In this document: piece after piece, positions 7,998 to 17,905 of the stretch
Layout: every line of letters starts with the position of its first letter
How positions within the stretch are numbered: position 1 is the first letter of the stretch
Assembly: GCF_947498805.1 (NCBI RefSeq)
Contig: NZ_CANMLT010000010.1
Span: 62,001-126,000 of the forward strand
Source: an uncultured Tenacibaculum sp.
GTDB taxonomy: Bacteria > Bacteroidota > Bacteroidia > Flavobacteriales > Flavobacteriaceae
Reading direction: 5' to 3'
Length of the DNA stretch: 64,000 nucleotides
Notes under the pieces: generated by a model
Told to the model about the DNA's origin: nothing
Database searches by the model: none
What the model saw: only the letters and a program-made list of their open reading frames with translations
Program-made: the position numbers and the translations under genes

Positions 7998-8891
7998 TTA
8001 CAACAAACTCATTTGAGCATTGTTTTCTTCGTTAGGAATTTTAAGATTGATGTTCAACTCATTATTTAATTTCTTGATGAAATAAGCCGCCAATAAAGGA
8101 GATTCTACCTCTAAATTCTGGTGAATAAAGAAGTGTATATTATTTAATCCAAGTGCTCTCCATTCCTTTAAACGAAGTACCCATTCATCTAATCGAGTAT
8201 AATCTGAAGGATGATTCGCTCCTACATAACGCACAAAGGCTTCGTCATTGGTTAAACGCATATGTACCATATCTCTCCTACCCGCCGTATCAACCAATAC
8301 ATTAGCGATATTGTAGGTTTCTAATAAATCTGTAAACTCATTAAAAACAGTAGCATCTTCAAACCAATCTGGATGACGAACTTCAATAGCTAAAGGGATT
8401 CCTTTCGGCCAACTAGCCGCAAAATTTTGCATTCTTTCAAAATTCTTTGATCCAAAATTAGAATGTAATTGTAAAAATATAGTTCCTAATTTTTCTTCTA
8501 GATTACAGGCAGCATCCAAATAATAATTAACCGAATCTGCAACTCCTTGTAAACGTTTCCAATGACTTATTTCTTGAGTTAACTTCGGAAAGAATTTAAA
8601 ATTTCCTGGCGTTTTTTCTTTCCATTTTGAAAACTGCTCCGCAGGAAATTGACGATAAAAAGTAGCATTCAATTCAATTGAATTAAACTGTTTTGAGTAA
8701 TATGCTAATTCATCTTTTGTACCCCTTGGGTAAAAATCTTTTAAATCTTGCTTGTTCCATTTAGCACAACCTACATAAACTGAAGGCTTATCTTTCTTTT
8801 CTATAGATTCTAATAGTGTTACCGTACTTGCATTCGTTTCTGGTAAACTAAAATCTATCAACGCTGGATTTTCTACTTTTCCAAATTTCAT
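7998..8891 (-). CDS. DUF72 (YecE-like) TIM-barrel protein
   Basis: A 297-residue protein of the DUF72 family, a TIM-barrel group of uncertain biochemical role. Typical features are VYVGCAKWNKQDLKDFYP, FNSIELNATFYRQFP, FKFFPKLTQEISHWKRL and FFIHQNLEVESPLLA. Its ATG (8889-8891) abuts the stop codon of the patatin gene upstream (8892), so the two are one operon and translation is probably coupled. No signal peptide is present, so it is cytoplasmic. Confidence 0.85.
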   Translation of the reverse strand: MKFGKVENPALIDFSLPETNASTVTLLESIEKKDKPSVYVGCAKWNKQDLKDFYPRGTKDELAYYSKQFNSIELNATFYRQFPAEQFSKWKEKTPGNFKFFPKLTQEISHWKRLQGVADSVNYYLDAACNLEEKLGTIFLQLHSNFGSKNFERMQNFAASWPKGIPLAIEVRHPDWFEDATVFNEFTDLLETYNIANVLVDTAGRRDMVHMRLTNDEAFVRYVGANHPSDYTRLDEWVLRLKEWRALGLNNIHFFIHQNLEVESPLLAAYFIKKLNNELNINLKIPNEENNAQMSLL

Positions 8892-9857
8892 TTACGATAC
8901 TTTTTTAGATTCTTCCAAACCATCTTCTATCTCATCATTCGGCATTAACTCAGGTCTAAAATCATTCATCAAATTACCATCTTGATGCTTGGCATGATCG
9001 AAACCTTGTTTCCACCACTTGGTCATCATTCTTTTATTAAAAACCAATGAATTTGTAGTCAATACTGTTGGAGTATAATACAAATTCAATTGTACATCAT
9101 TATGCTTAGCCGATAACTTTCCGATAGTCACATTATGACGTTCTACATGCTCTAACATAAAATCAAAAACATTCAACATCAATGAAAACGGATTCTTTGC
9201 AGGCAATCTATTTATTTGTGTTACTTCTGTTTCCAAAATAATAGCATCAATTTCTTTGGCTCCTCTTAAAATTGCTTCACGAATCGGTATTAAACAACCA
9301 AAACCACCATCGGCATATTGCATATTGTTTTTTTCTAACAAACTCATAAAAGGCACATAATTACACGAACCCCAAATCCAATCGCAAAAATCATCATATT
9401 CACATTCTAAAATAGACTTGTACTCTATTTGATTCGCTGTCAAATTAGAAACAGTAACAATTACTTCCTTGTTATCTTCACGAATCTTTTCATGCATTTT
9501 TTGGGTAATATTCTTCTTAATTAGTTTGCGTAGATTTTTACTCTCTCCAAACGTTTTACGGCCATTAATAAAATTCCATAACGTATTTCTATGTCGAATC
9601 GACACCACTTTTTCTCCATGCACCGTTTTTATACGAAACGGACTGTTACTAAAAATAGAGTGCTGATTGACATTCGTATACAATTCTTTTAACTCATCAA
9701 GCATGTGCAAGGCCAAATGAGAAACCATTAAACTTCCTGTAGAGGTACCTAAGTACATGTCGTAGTCTTTCTTCTTTTCCTTCATCAAATACTCTGCAAC
9801 ACCTCCTGCAAATGCACCTTTACTACCACCTCCAGAAATTACTAATGCTTTTTTCAT
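8892..9857 (-). CDS. Patatin-like phospholipase
   Basis: A 321-residue serine hydrolase of the patatin family, acting as a lipid acyl hydrolase. The oxyanion motif GGGSKG is at residues 9-14, the nucleophile elbow GTSTGS near 38-43, and the catalytic Asp in ADGG near 178. These make a complete Ser-Asp dyad. There is no signal peptide and no POTRA or beta-barrel domain, so this is the short cytoplasmic form, not a type V secreted one. It is directly followed by the DUF72 gene. Confidence 0.88.
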   Translation of the reverse strand: MKKALVISGGGSKGAFAGGVAEYLMKEKKKDYDMYLGTSTGSLMVSHLALHMLDELKELYTNVNQHSIFSNSPFRIKTVHGEKVVSIRHRNTLWNFINGRKTFGESKNLRKLIKKNITQKMHEKIREDNKEVIVTVSNLTANQIEYKSILECEYDDFCDWIWGSCNYVPFMSLLEKNNMQYADGGFGCLIPIREAILRGAKEIDAIILETEVTQINRLPAKNPFSLMLNVFDFMLEHVERHNVTIGKLSAKHNDVQLNLYYTPTVLTTNSLVFNKRMMTKWWKQGFDHAKHQDGNLMNDFRPELMPNDEIEDGLEESKKVS

Positions 9858-9908
9858 CGATTATATAATTGATTTATCTATTTTTAGTACTGTAAAAATA
9901 TCAAAAAA

Positions 9909-10961
9909 ATGACACGTTTCTTACCTATTTTTTTAGTCGTTATAACTCTTTTTTCTTGCAAAAAAGAAACAACATATATTCCTAGAGAAATTAATAGTAT
10001 TACCATTCAAGAATTTAAAAGGGATAGTTCTAGCATTAGAGCCATTCATGCCATTAATCAAGATACTTTAGTTTATGCCGGATCTATAGGAGATTTCGGT
10101 ATTACCATTGACGGAGGCAAAACTTGGGATACCCTTAAAATCAAATATCAAGACTCTATATTACCACATTTTAGAAGTATAACCTATACTGAAAATAGTG
10201 GGTACTTCGCGCTATCTGTTGGAAATCCAGCCCTTTTATATTGTCTTTCATTTTATGGTCCTCAATTGGTTTATAAAGAGGAACATGAAAAAGTATTTTA
10301 TGATAGTATGAAATTCTTTAAAGATGAGTTTTATGGAATTGCAGTGGGAGATCCTACAGAAGACTGCCCTTCAATCATAATAACTTCGGATGGAGGAGTT
10401 AATTGGAAAAAATTATCGTGTGATGTATTGCCAAAATTTGAAGAAGGAGAAGCTTTTTTTGCTGCTAGTAATACCAATATTGCTATAGTAAATAGTACTG
10501 TATGGATTGCTTCTGGTGGAAAACGATCTCGAATATTAAAATCTACTGACTACGGGAAGACTTGGCAAATTTTTGACACTCCTTTTATTCAAGGAGAAGG
10601 TCCTCAAGGAATTTATTCTATCGATTTTTATGATGAAAATAACGGAATAGCCGTTGGAGGAAACTATTCAAGACCTGAAGACAACTGTGCTAACAAAGCC
10701 ATCACAACAGATGGTGGAAAAACGTGGACAATTGTTGCCGATAATGAGAATCCAAATTATAAAAGTTGTGTACAATATGTTCCCAACACAAATGGTAAAG
10801 AAGTATTTGCAGTAGGTAAAACAGGTATTTCTTTTTCCAATGACGGAGGTCATACTTGGAAAGAGGTAAGTAAGGATGGTTACTACAGTATTCAGTTTGT
10901 AAATAAGAACATGGCTTGGTTATCTGGACATGAAAAAATAGGGAAACTTATACTTCCTTAA
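9909..10961 (+). CDS. Asp-box (BNR/YCF48-like) repeat lipoprotein
   Basis: A 350-residue protein starting with lipobox LFSCKK (Cys17). It contains repeated Asp-box motifs: TIDGGKTWDTL, TSDGGVNWKKL, STDYGKTWQIF, TTDGGKTWTIV and SNDGGHTWKEV. These predict a beta-propeller like YCF48/sialidase-type proteins, though no sialidase arginine triad was recognised. Flavobacterial homologues are often annotated as oxidoreductase or glycosyl hydrolase; the real function is unclear. It is divergent from the patatin gene 51 bp away. Confidence 0.8.
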   Translation: MTRFLPIFLVVITLFSCKKETTYIPREINSITIQEFKRDSSSIRAIHAINQDTLVYAGSIGDFGITIDGGKTWDTLKIKYQDSILPHFRSITYTENSGYFALSVGNPALLYCLSFYGPQLVYKEEHEKVFYDSMKFFKDEFYGIAVGDPTEDCPSIIITSDGGVNWKKLSCDVLPKFEEGEAFFAASNTNIAIVNSTVWIASGGKRSRILKSTDYGKTWQIFDTPFIQGEGPQGIYSIDFYDENNGIAVGGNYSRPEDNCANKAITTDGGKTWTIVADNENPNYKSCVQYVPNTNGKEVFAVGKTGISFSNDGGHTWKEVSKDGYYSIQFVNKNMAWLSGHEKIGKLILP

Positions 10962-11042
10962 TCAAATCTTAATGTTTTGTTAAAAGCTTAAAGTTTCGTT
11001 AATATCCGCGTACTTTTATATTCTAATTCAACTTAATTCTCA

Positions 11043-13985
11043 ATGAAAAAATTTTTATTACTACTGTTATTTTTGTGCGGTACTACCCTACATGCACAAG
11101 AATATTTCCCTACCAATACAGGAGTAAAAACAACCAAAAACAAGGTTTTTGCATTTACCAATGCGAAAATTCATGTTACTCCAACAAAAATTATAAAAAA
11201 AGGTACTTTACTTGTTAAGGATGGTAAAGTTGTTAGTGTTGCTAAATCGGTTGTGGTTCCTAAAAATGCACAAACAATTGATTTAGATGGAAAATCAATT
11301 TATCCTTCTTTTGTAGATGCATATTCTTCTTTTGGAGTGGAAAAACCAAAAAGACAAAACAATTTCGGTAAGCGTCCACAATACGACGCTACCAGAAAAG
11401 GCTATTACTGGAATGATCACATTAGACCTGATGTTGCTGCTGCAAAACTATTTAAATTTGATGATAAGAAAGCAAAAGAGCTTATCAAGTTAGGTTTTGG
11501 AGTCGTTAACACCAATATGCAAGATGGAATCATGCAAGGAACTGGTGTTTTGGTTACTTTAAACCCAAATAGTACAGATGCCTATAGAGTTTTAGATACC
11601 AGGTCTGGTAATTACTTATCTTTTTCTAAAAGTGCTAAATCAAGTCAAAGCTATCCTACTTCTCGTATGGGAGCCATGGCATTATTACGTCAAGCGTATT
11701 TAGACGCGGATTGGTATGCTCAAGGAAATGCAAAAAACACCGATTTAGCTTTAGAAGCATTAAACAACAATAAAAATTTACCTCAAATATTCAACGCAGG
11801 TGGATATTTAGAAAATATGCGTGCTGACAAGATTGGTGATGAATTCGGAATTCAATATACCATCGTTGGTGGAGGAAACGAATATGAACGAATCAATGAT
11901 ATTAAAAACACCAATGCTACTTATATTATTCCTATCAATTTTAGAAAGGCATACGATGTTTCAAATACATTTTTAACGAATAGAATTGCATTGGGTGATA
12001 TGCGTTCTTGGAACCAAGAGCCTTCTAATCCATCTGTTTTGGCAAAAAACAATATACCTTTTGCATTAACTACTCACGACTTAAAATCAACCAAAGAGTT
12101 TACAGCTAACTTACAAAAGGCAATTGCTCATGGTTTAGATAAAACAAAAGCTTTAGAAGCTTTAACAACTGTTCCTGCTAAAATTTTAAGAAACAATAAA
12201 ATTGGAAACTTAGAAAAAGGAAGCTATGCCAACTTCTTAATTACTTCGGGAGATCTTTTTGATAAAAAAACTACCGTATATGAAAATTGGGTTCAAGGAA
12301 TGAAGAATGAAATCAACCCAATGAATATTAAAGATATTACTGGTAAGTACAGCTTAACAGTAAATGGTCAATCATATGATATGACTATCTCTGGAAAAGC
12401 GGCTAAGCAAACTGCAGCGATTAAAAAAGGTGATAAAAAGGTAAATTCAAAGTTTACGTTTGCAAATGACTGGGTAACTATTGCCTTAAGAGAAGGTGAT
12501 AATTTTACACGTCTTACAGGGCAAATTGATAATAAGAACATCAAAGGAACAGCTATTGACACGAATGGAAATGAATCTAATTGGACTGCAACATTTGTTT
12601 CTAAAGAAAAGAAAAAGGACGAGCAAAAAAAGAAGAAGGAAGATGCCCCTCAAGTTGTAGCAGTATCTTATCCAAATATTGGTTTTGGTAATCATACAAA
12701 ACCGCAGGGACAAACTTTATTAATTAAAAAAGCTACTGTTTGGACCTCTGAAAATGGTGAAGTATTAAACAATACAGATATTTATATTAAAGATGGTAAA
12801 ATTGCCAATATAGGTAAAAACTTACCTAAAAGAGGTGCTACCGTAATTGATGGGACAGGAAAATATGTTACAACGGGTATTATTGATGAGCATTCACATA
12901 TAGCGGCTTCTGCAATTAACGAAGCAGGACATAATTCTACTGCAGAAGTAACTATTGAAGATGTTGTTGATCCTAACGATATTAATATTTACAGAAACTT
13001 AGCCGGTGGGGTTACTTCTATTCAAATACTTCACGGATCTGCGAACCCAATTGGAGGTCGCTCAGCGATTATCAAATTAAAATGGGGTGAGAATGCAGAT
13101 AATATGATTTATAAAAACACTCCTAAGTTTATCAAGTTTGCTCTAGGTGAAAATGTAAAGCAATCTAACTGGGGTGACTTACAAACAGTTCGTTTCCCAC
13201 AAACACGTATGGGAGTTGAGCAAGTATATATAGACTACTTCCAAAGAGCTAAAGAATATGATGCTAAAAAGAAAAGTGGACAACCTTATCGTAAAGATAT
13301 TGAGTTAGAAACCTTAGCTGAAATTATTAATAAAGAACGTTTTATTTCTTGTCACTCATATGTACAATCTGAAATTAATATGTTGATGAAAGTTGCAGAA
13401 AAATTCAACTTTAATATTAACACATTCACGCATATTTTAGAAGGATATAAAGTTGCTGATAAGATGAAAGAACACGGTGTAGGTGGTTCTACTTTTGCTG
13501 ATTGGTGGGCTTATAAATTTGAAGTAAATGATGCCATTCCTTACAATGCTGCAATTATGCATAATCAAGGAGTAACCGTTGCTATCAATTCAGATGATGC
13601 TGAAATGTCACGTCGTTTAAATCAAGAAGCTGCTAAATTGGTTAAATATGGAGGTATGTCTGAGCAAGATGCTTGGGCTACTGTAACTATCAACCCTGCT
13701 AAATTATTACATTTAGATGACAGAACTGGTAGTATTAAAGTAGGAAAAGATGCAGACATTGTTGTTTGGAATGACAATCCGTTATCTATCTACTCAAAAC
13801 CTGAGAAAACAATTATCGACGGAGCAGTCTATTTCGATATCGAAAAAGACAAAGCAAAACGTAAAGCAATTAAAGCAGAACGTTCAAAGTTGATAAATAT
13901 GATGTTGCAGGAAAAAATTAAAGGAGGAAAAACACAAGCTCCTGTAAAGAAATCTAAACAATTATTCCACTGTGATACTGAATAA
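11043..13985 (+). CDS. Tandem-domain amidohydrolase, secreted
   Basis: A 980-residue protein with signal peptide (LLLLLFLCGTTLHAQ). It carries two amidohydrolase-like halves joined by a Lys-rich linker (about 520-537). The C-terminal half has the metal-binding motif DEHSHIAA (His about 617 and 619), HSY, FTHILEG and NSDDAEMSRRL, so it looks catalytic. The N-terminal half has the frame around SIYPSFVDAYSSFG but lacks the HxH ligands, so it is probably structural. The following gene is a related amidohydrolase. Periplasmic cyclic-amide or peptide hydrolysis is likely; the substrate is unknown. Confidence 0.85.
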   Translation: MKKFLLLLLFLCGTTLHAQEYFPTNTGVKTTKNKVFAFTNAKIHVTPTKIIKKGTLLVKDGKVVSVAKSVVVPKNAQTIDLDGKSIYPSFVDAYSSFGVEKPKRQNNFGKRPQYDATRKGYYWNDHIRPDVAAAKLFKFDDKKAKELIKLGFGVVNTNMQDGIMQGTGVLVTLNPNSTDAYRVLDTRSGNYLSFSKSAKSSQSYPTSRMGAMALLRQAYLDADWYAQGNAKNTDLALEALNNNKNLPQIFNAGGYLENMRADKIGDEFGIQYTIVGGGNEYERINDIKNTNATYIIPINFRKAYDVSNTFLTNRIALGDMRSWNQEPSNPSVLAKNNIPFALTTHDLKSTKEFTANLQKAIAHGLDKTKALEALTTVPAKILRNNKIGNLEKGSYANFLITSGDLFDKKTTVYENWVQGMKNEINPMNIKDITGKYSLTVNGQSYDMTISGKAAKQTAAIKKGDKKVNSKFTFANDWVTIALREGDNFTRLTGQIDNKNIKGTAIDTNGNESNWTATFVSKEKKKDEQKKKKEDAPQVVAVSYPNIGFGNHTKPQGQTLLIKKATVWTSENGEVLNNTDIYIKDGKIANIGKNLPKRGATVIDGTGKYVTTGIIDEHSHIAASAINEAGHNSTAEVTIEDVVDPNDINIYRNLAGGVTSIQILHGSANPIGGRSAIIKLKWGENADNMIYKNTPKFIKFALGENVKQSNWGDLQTVRFPQTRMGVEQVYIDYFQRAKEYDAKKKSGQPYRKDIELETLAEIINKERFISCHSYVQSEINMLMKVAEKFNFNINTFTHILEGYKVADKMKEHGVGGSTFADWWAYKFEVNDAIPYNAAIMHNQGVTVAINSDDAEMSRRLNQEAAKLVKYGGMSEQDAWATVTINPAKLLHLDDRTGSIKVGKDADIVVWNDNPLSIYSKPEKTIIDGAVYFDIEKDKAKRKAIKAERSKLINMMLQEKIKGGKTQAPVKKSKQLFHCDTE

Positions 13986-14004
13986 GAATTTAAAGCTACA
14001 AAAC

Positions 14005-15303
14005 ATGAAAATTAGAATTATATATAGTTTAGTATGTTTCTTATTCATAGGAAATTTACTTGCACAGCAAACACCAGCACCTAAACAAACCCAAGGGTAT
14101 TCTATTGAAGGAGCTACCGCTCATTTAGGAAATGGTGAAGTTATTGAGAACTCTTTGATTATGTTTACCGACGGAAAAATTTCATTTGTCGGTAAAGCAG
14201 AAATGAGAATAGCCCGTATAGGTAAAGTGATAGATGCTAAAGGAAAGCATGTATATCCAGGGTTTATTGCTGCAAATACCTCTTTAGGTTTGGCAGAAAT
14301 TGATGCAGTTAGAGCTACTAGAGATTTTGATGAAATTGGAAGTATGCTTCCTCATATTCGTAGTATTATTGCGTATAACTCAGAAAGTAAAGTAATCGAA
14401 ACCATGCGTCCTAATGGAGTATTAATGGCACAAGTTGCACCAAGAGGTGGTGTTATTTCAGGAACGTCTTCTGTAGTACAATTAGACGCTTGGAACTGGG
14501 AAGATGCTACCTTAAAAACCGATGATGGAATTCATATGAACTGGCCTAATGTATTTTCAAGAGGTCGTTGGTGGATGGGAGAAGATCCTGCTTTAAAACC
14601 AAATAAGAATTACCAAAAAGGCATTACCACTATTAAAAAATACTTTAATAATGCTAAGAATTACTTAGCTGGAGATAAAGCTTCTATGAATTTACCTTAT
14701 GAAGCTTTACAAGGTTTATTTAATGGAAAGCAAAAACTATTTGTTCATGTAAATGGTCAAAAAGGAATCACCGATGCAGTGAATACTTTAAAAACATTAG
14801 GTGTTCAAGACATTGTAATTGTTCGTGGTCGTGGTGCTGAAAAAGCAGCGGACTTGTTAAAAAAATATGATATTCCAGTAATATTAGAAAGAGCACATCG
14901 TTTACCAGGAGATGAAGATGAAGATTATGATTTACCTTATAGATCAGCACAAATCTTAACAGATAAAGGTATTTTAGTAGGATTAGGTATGGAAGGTGGT
15001 ATGGAGCGTATGAGTACTCGTAACTTACCTTTCTATGCAGGTACTTATGCCGCTTATGGTTTAGACAAAGAGAAAGCTGTACAGTTAATTACACAAAATA
15101 ACGCTAAAATATTGGGCATTGATGCAATTGCTGGAACATTAGAAGTTGGTAAAGATGCTACTTTATTTATTTCGGAAGGAGATGCTTTAGATATGCGTAC
15201 TAATATTTTAACAGATGCTTTTATTCAAGGTAGAAAAATTAGTTTGGAATCCCACCAAACAAAACTTTGGAAGCGATATTCGAAAAAATATAAAAATCAA
15301 TAA
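14005..15303 (+). CDS. Amidohydrolase-like secreted protein
   Basis: A 432-residue protein of the imidazolonepropionase-like amidohydrolase group. An in-frame ATG at 13972 overlaps the previous gene, but the ATG at 14005 gives a clean signal peptide (MKIRIIYSLVCFLFIGNLLAQ) and is preferred. The expected HxH is replaced at VYPGFIAANTSLG, so first-shell metal ligands are missing. The C-terminal GTLEVGKDATLFI stretch is typical of the family. It follows the 980-residue amidohydrolase by 19 bp and may form a complex with it. A strong terminator follows. Confidence 0.8.
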   Translation: MKIRIIYSLVCFLFIGNLLAQQTPAPKQTQGYSIEGATAHLGNGEVIENSLIMFTDGKISFVGKAEMRIARIGKVIDAKGKHVYPGFIAANTSLGLAEIDAVRATRDFDEIGSMLPHIRSIIAYNSESKVIETMRPNGVLMAQVAPRGGVISGTSSVVQLDAWNWEDATLKTDDGIHMNWPNVFSRGRWWMGEDPALKPNKNYQKGITTIKKYFNNAKNYLAGDKASMNLPYEALQGLFNGKQKLFVHVNGQKGITDAVNTLKTLGVQDIVIVRGRGAEKAADLLKKYDIPVILERAHRLPGDEDEDYDLPYRSAQILTDKGILVGLGMEGGMERMSTRNLPFYAGTYAAYGLDKEKAVQLITQNNAKILGIDAIAGTLEVGKDATLFISEGDALDMRTNILTDAFIQGRKISLESHQTKLWKRYSKKYKNQ

Positions 15304-15311
15304 ATAAAAAG

Positions 15312-15338
15312 AGCTCGGTTCACCCCCGAGCTTTTTTT
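15312..15338 (+). terminator. Rho-independent terminator
   Basis: AGCTCGG (15312-15318) pairs with CCGAGCT (15326-15332), followed by a T7 tract. It ends the two-gene amidohydrolase operon. Confidence 0.9.
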
Positions 15339-15436
15339 ATATACAAAAATTACCCCCTATTATAATTTCTGCATATATCACAATTGCACCACAAATATTT
15401 ATAAATATTATTAGAAACGATATCCCTAAGAATAGG

Positions 15437-15444
15437 TATTTTTG
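15437..15444 (+). promoter_or_regulatory. -7 element directly before the methyltransferase gene
   Basis: TATTTTTG followed by C matches TAnnTTTGY, and the ATG lies only 5 nt further on. Initiation about 4 nt after the element would give a nearly leaderless mRNA. No clear TTG is seen at -33. Confidence 0.4.
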
Positions 15445-15449
15445 CCCCT

Positions 15450-16244
15450 ATGAAACAAATTAGCAGTATTCAAAACTCCTATATAAAAGAGTTGATTAAA
15501 CTTCAAGAGAAATCACGTGAACGTAAGAAAAAAGGACTTTTTCTTGTGGAAGGACAACGTGAGATTTCATTAGTCATCAAAGGAAATTATACGTTAGAAA
15601 CCTTATTGATACTTCCCGAAGTTGTTTCTAGAGAGTTTTTAGAAAATATAGATACTCAAGCTTGTGAAGTAATTGAAATTACTAAAGAGGTATATCAAAA
15701 ATTAGCATATCGAGCTACTACTGAAGGAATGATTGCTGTAGTTAAGACAAAGGATTTTTCAATAAAAGATGTTTCATTCAACACTCCTACTCCATTAATA
15801 ATGGTAATGGAAGGTATTGAAAAACCCGGAAATATTGGTGCTATGCTTCGAACTGCAGATGCCGCTAATTTAGATGCTGTTTTTATTACTAACCCTAAAT
15901 CAGACATGTTTAATCCAAACATTATACGATCAAGTGTAGGTTGTATATTTACCAATCAAATTGCTGTGGGAACTTCAGAAGAAATTATAGATTTCTTAGA
16001 ACAAAACAACGTTAATATTTACAGTGCTACTTTGCAAAACTCTAATGAATATCATAAAAATGATTATACTGAAGCTTCTGCTTTAGTAGTAGGTACTGAA
16101 GCTACTGGATTAACAGAGATCTGGAGAGAGAGGGCCACTCAAAACATAAACATTCCTATGCAAGGGGAAATCGATTCTATGAATGTTTCTGTTGCAGCCG
16201 CCATCTTAACCTTTGAGGCAAAAAGACAACGAGAATTTAAATAA
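15450..16244 (+). CDS. TrmH-family RNA 2'-O-methyltransferase (RlmB-like)
   Basis: A 264-residue SpoU/TrmH-class enzyme that transfers methyl from SAM to a ribose 2'-OH of RNA. An N-terminal substrate-binding domain (1-95, with KGLFLVEGQREI) precedes the knotted SPOUT domain with EGIEKPGNIGAMLRTADA, NPNIIRSSVG, VGTEATGL and IPMQGEIDSMNVSVAAAI. The exact rRNA or tRNA target cannot be set by eye; it differs from the TrmH proper at 34478-35155. The ATG lies very close to the putative promoter element. Confidence 0.88.
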   Translation: MKQISSIQNSYIKELIKLQEKSRERKKKGLFLVEGQREISLVIKGNYTLETLLILPEVVSREFLENIDTQACEVIEITKEVYQKLAYRATTEGMIAVVKTKDFSIKDVSFNTPTPLIMVMEGIEKPGNIGAMLRTADAANLDAVFITNPKSDMFNPNIIRSSVGCIFTNQIAVGTSEEIIDFLEQNNVNIYSATLQNSNEYHKNDYTEASALVVGTEATGLTEIWRERATQNINIPMQGEIDSMNVSVAAAILTFEAKRQREFK

Positions 16245-16278
16245 ATAAGAACAATTAATAATAAAATGTAAACCAACT

Positions 16279-17400
16279 ATGAAAATGAACACTAAAAAAA
16301 TTGCTATCAACTTAATCTCTATTATTTGTCTACTTTTTATAAGCTATTCCTGTAGTGATAGTTCCAATACTATAGGAGATTTGGTCTATGAGGGAGATAT
16401 TGTTATCGATACCGATGAAAAATATGAAGCTTTTACCAAAAAAGGTTATACTGAAGTTAATGGTAGTTTAACTCTCAAAAACTTATCAATAACTTTTATG
16501 AATGACATGCACAACCTTAAAAAGGTTCATAAAAGTTTAATTATTGAATCGAATCAACAATTGGTGAGTTTAGAAGGTCTTGGAAATCTTACCCACATTG
16601 GTCGTGACCTTTTGCTAGGAAACAATAAAGCTCTATACGATATAAATGCCTTAAAAAAAACTCAAGAGTTAGGGTCTCTTATAATTCATGACTCTCCTTC
16701 TATAAAATCTTTACAAGTTTTTAGCCATATTACATCGTTAAAATTAGGAATAAATATTGGAGGTAATGACAATTTAGAAAGTCTTCAAGGACTGCACAAT
16801 ATTGAAACTTGTGGTACTTTAATTATTTCTTCAAACAATTCATTATATGATGTATCAGTCTTTAAAAAACTAACTCATATAGACGGTTTCTTATCAATAA
16901 AACACAATAAAAACATTACTAGTCTTGAAGGTTTTGATAATCTAGTTTCAATAAAAAGACATTTAAGAATTCATAGTAATAGGTATTTAAGAGATCTTTC
17001 TCATTTAAGCAAACTTACAACGATTGGAGAACATTTAATCATAACCTATAATGATGCACTTCCTAATTTAGAAGGTCTAAATAGTTTAAAAGCTGTTCCT
17101 GGTACACTTCAATTAATGAAAAATAACAGCTTAAAAAGCATAAAAGGTTTAAACAGTATTGAAACTATTGGACATGATTTAGAGATTACCAACAATGATT
17201 ATTTAGAATCCTTAGAAGGATTTAAAAATCTTAAGTCAATTAATCGAAGTATACTTATCCGATACAATTCATATCTAAGAAACTTTTGCTCCTTACAACC
17301 TGCACTAAATTCTAATAGCTTAAAAGGAACTTACACTGTTGAGTTTAATAACTACAATCCAACAGAACAACACATAAAAGACGGTAGTTGTGAACTTTAA
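16279..17400 (+). CDS. Leucine-rich/receptor-L-domain-like lipoprotein
   Basis: A 373-residue lipoprotein (lipobox SYSCSD, Cys25) made of about ten irregular repeats of 22-26 residues. Each has the pattern 'L-x-I-x-x-N-x-x-L-x-x-L-x-G-L/F', for example SLEGLGNLTHIG, SLQGLHNIETCG and SLEGFDNLVSIK. This is the bacterial receptor-L/LRR-like solenoid. A similar array lies in the giant protein at 27750-34283. It is presumably surface- or periplasm-exposed and binding in nature; the ligand is unknown. A terminator follows. Confidence 0.8.
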   Translation: MKMNTKKIAINLISIICLLFISYSCSDSSNTIGDLVYEGDIVIDTDEKYEAFTKKGYTEVNGSLTLKNLSITFMNDMHNLKKVHKSLIIESNQQLVSLEGLGNLTHIGRDLLLGNNKALYDINALKKTQELGSLIIHDSPSIKSLQVFSHITSLKLGINIGGNDNLESLQGLHNIETCGTLIISSNNSLYDVSVFKKLTHIDGFLSIKHNKNITSLEGFDNLVSIKRHLRIHSNRYLRDLSHLSKLTTIGEHLIITYNDALPNLEGLNSLKAVPGTLQLMKNNSLKSIKGLNSIETIGHDLEITNNDYLESLEGFKNLKSINRSILIRYNSYLRNFCSLQPALNSNSLKGTYTVEFNNYNPTEQHIKDGSCEL

Positions 17401-17416
17401 TTATACACAATAAAAA

Positions 17417-17442
17417 AGCAGCTAATTCTTAGCTGCTTTTTT
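17417..17442 (+). terminator. Bidirectional terminator
   Basis: AGCAGCTAA (17417-17425) and TTAGCTGCT (17429-17437) form a perfect 9-bp stem with loop TTC, flanked by A6 and T6 runs. It serves the LRR lipoprotein gene and the convergent gene ending at 17462. Confidence 0.9.
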
Positions 17443-17461
17443 ATTATAACGATGTTTAGTT

Positions 17462-17905
17462 TTATTGATTACTAAACAACTTATTAATTTCATCTTGACT
17501 TATAAATTTAGATTGTGTAACCACGTCAGGATCTCTACTTACGTATTGTTTAATTTGCACTTTAACTTCATTATCGTTTTGTCTTTCGAATTTTAAAAAG
17601 ACTACCGCACCATTTGCTTTGATCTTAAATGCTTCTCTAGGGTTTTCTTGAAAACCTCTTAAAAATATTTGATGCAAAGAATTAAAATCATTGTTCAAAT
17701 TTGTAAACGTAAAATGTACATACTCGTTAATAGCTTCACTATTAATGTTTTTATAGTAAAAGTTATAAGAGTCTTCTCCTACTTTTTCCATATATACAAA
17801 CTCTACATGGCTTACTACTTCTGTTCTGGTAGTTTCAATAAACTCAATTTGGGAATACGATGCTAACGAAATAAACAACGCGGCTAAAAGGAATAATTTT
17901 TTCAT
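17462..17905 (-). CDS. Hypothetical secreted protein
   Basis: A 147-residue protein I do not recognise. It has a clear signal peptide (LFLLAALFISLASYSQ) and a mixed alpha/beta mature part rich in aromatic and charged residues. It has no Cys in the mature part and no known motif. It is monocistronic, bounded by the terminator at 17417-17442. Upstream, an inverted repeat TTTACA-CAA-TGTAAA at 17941-17955 may be an operator, but this is weak. Confidence 0.7.
   Translation of the reverse strand: MKKLFLLAALFISLASYSQIEFIETTRTEVVSHVEFVYMEKVGEDSYNFYYKNINSEAINEYVHFTFTNLNNDFNSLHQIFLRGFQENPREAFKIKANGAVVFLKFERQNDNEVKVQIKQYVSRDPDVVTQSKFISQDEINKLFSNQ

Noticed and set aside
12368-12713. Minus-strand ORFs inside the amidohydrolase gene
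   Set aside because: They sit opposite the Lys-rich linker and adjoining sequence; low-complexity shadow frames.
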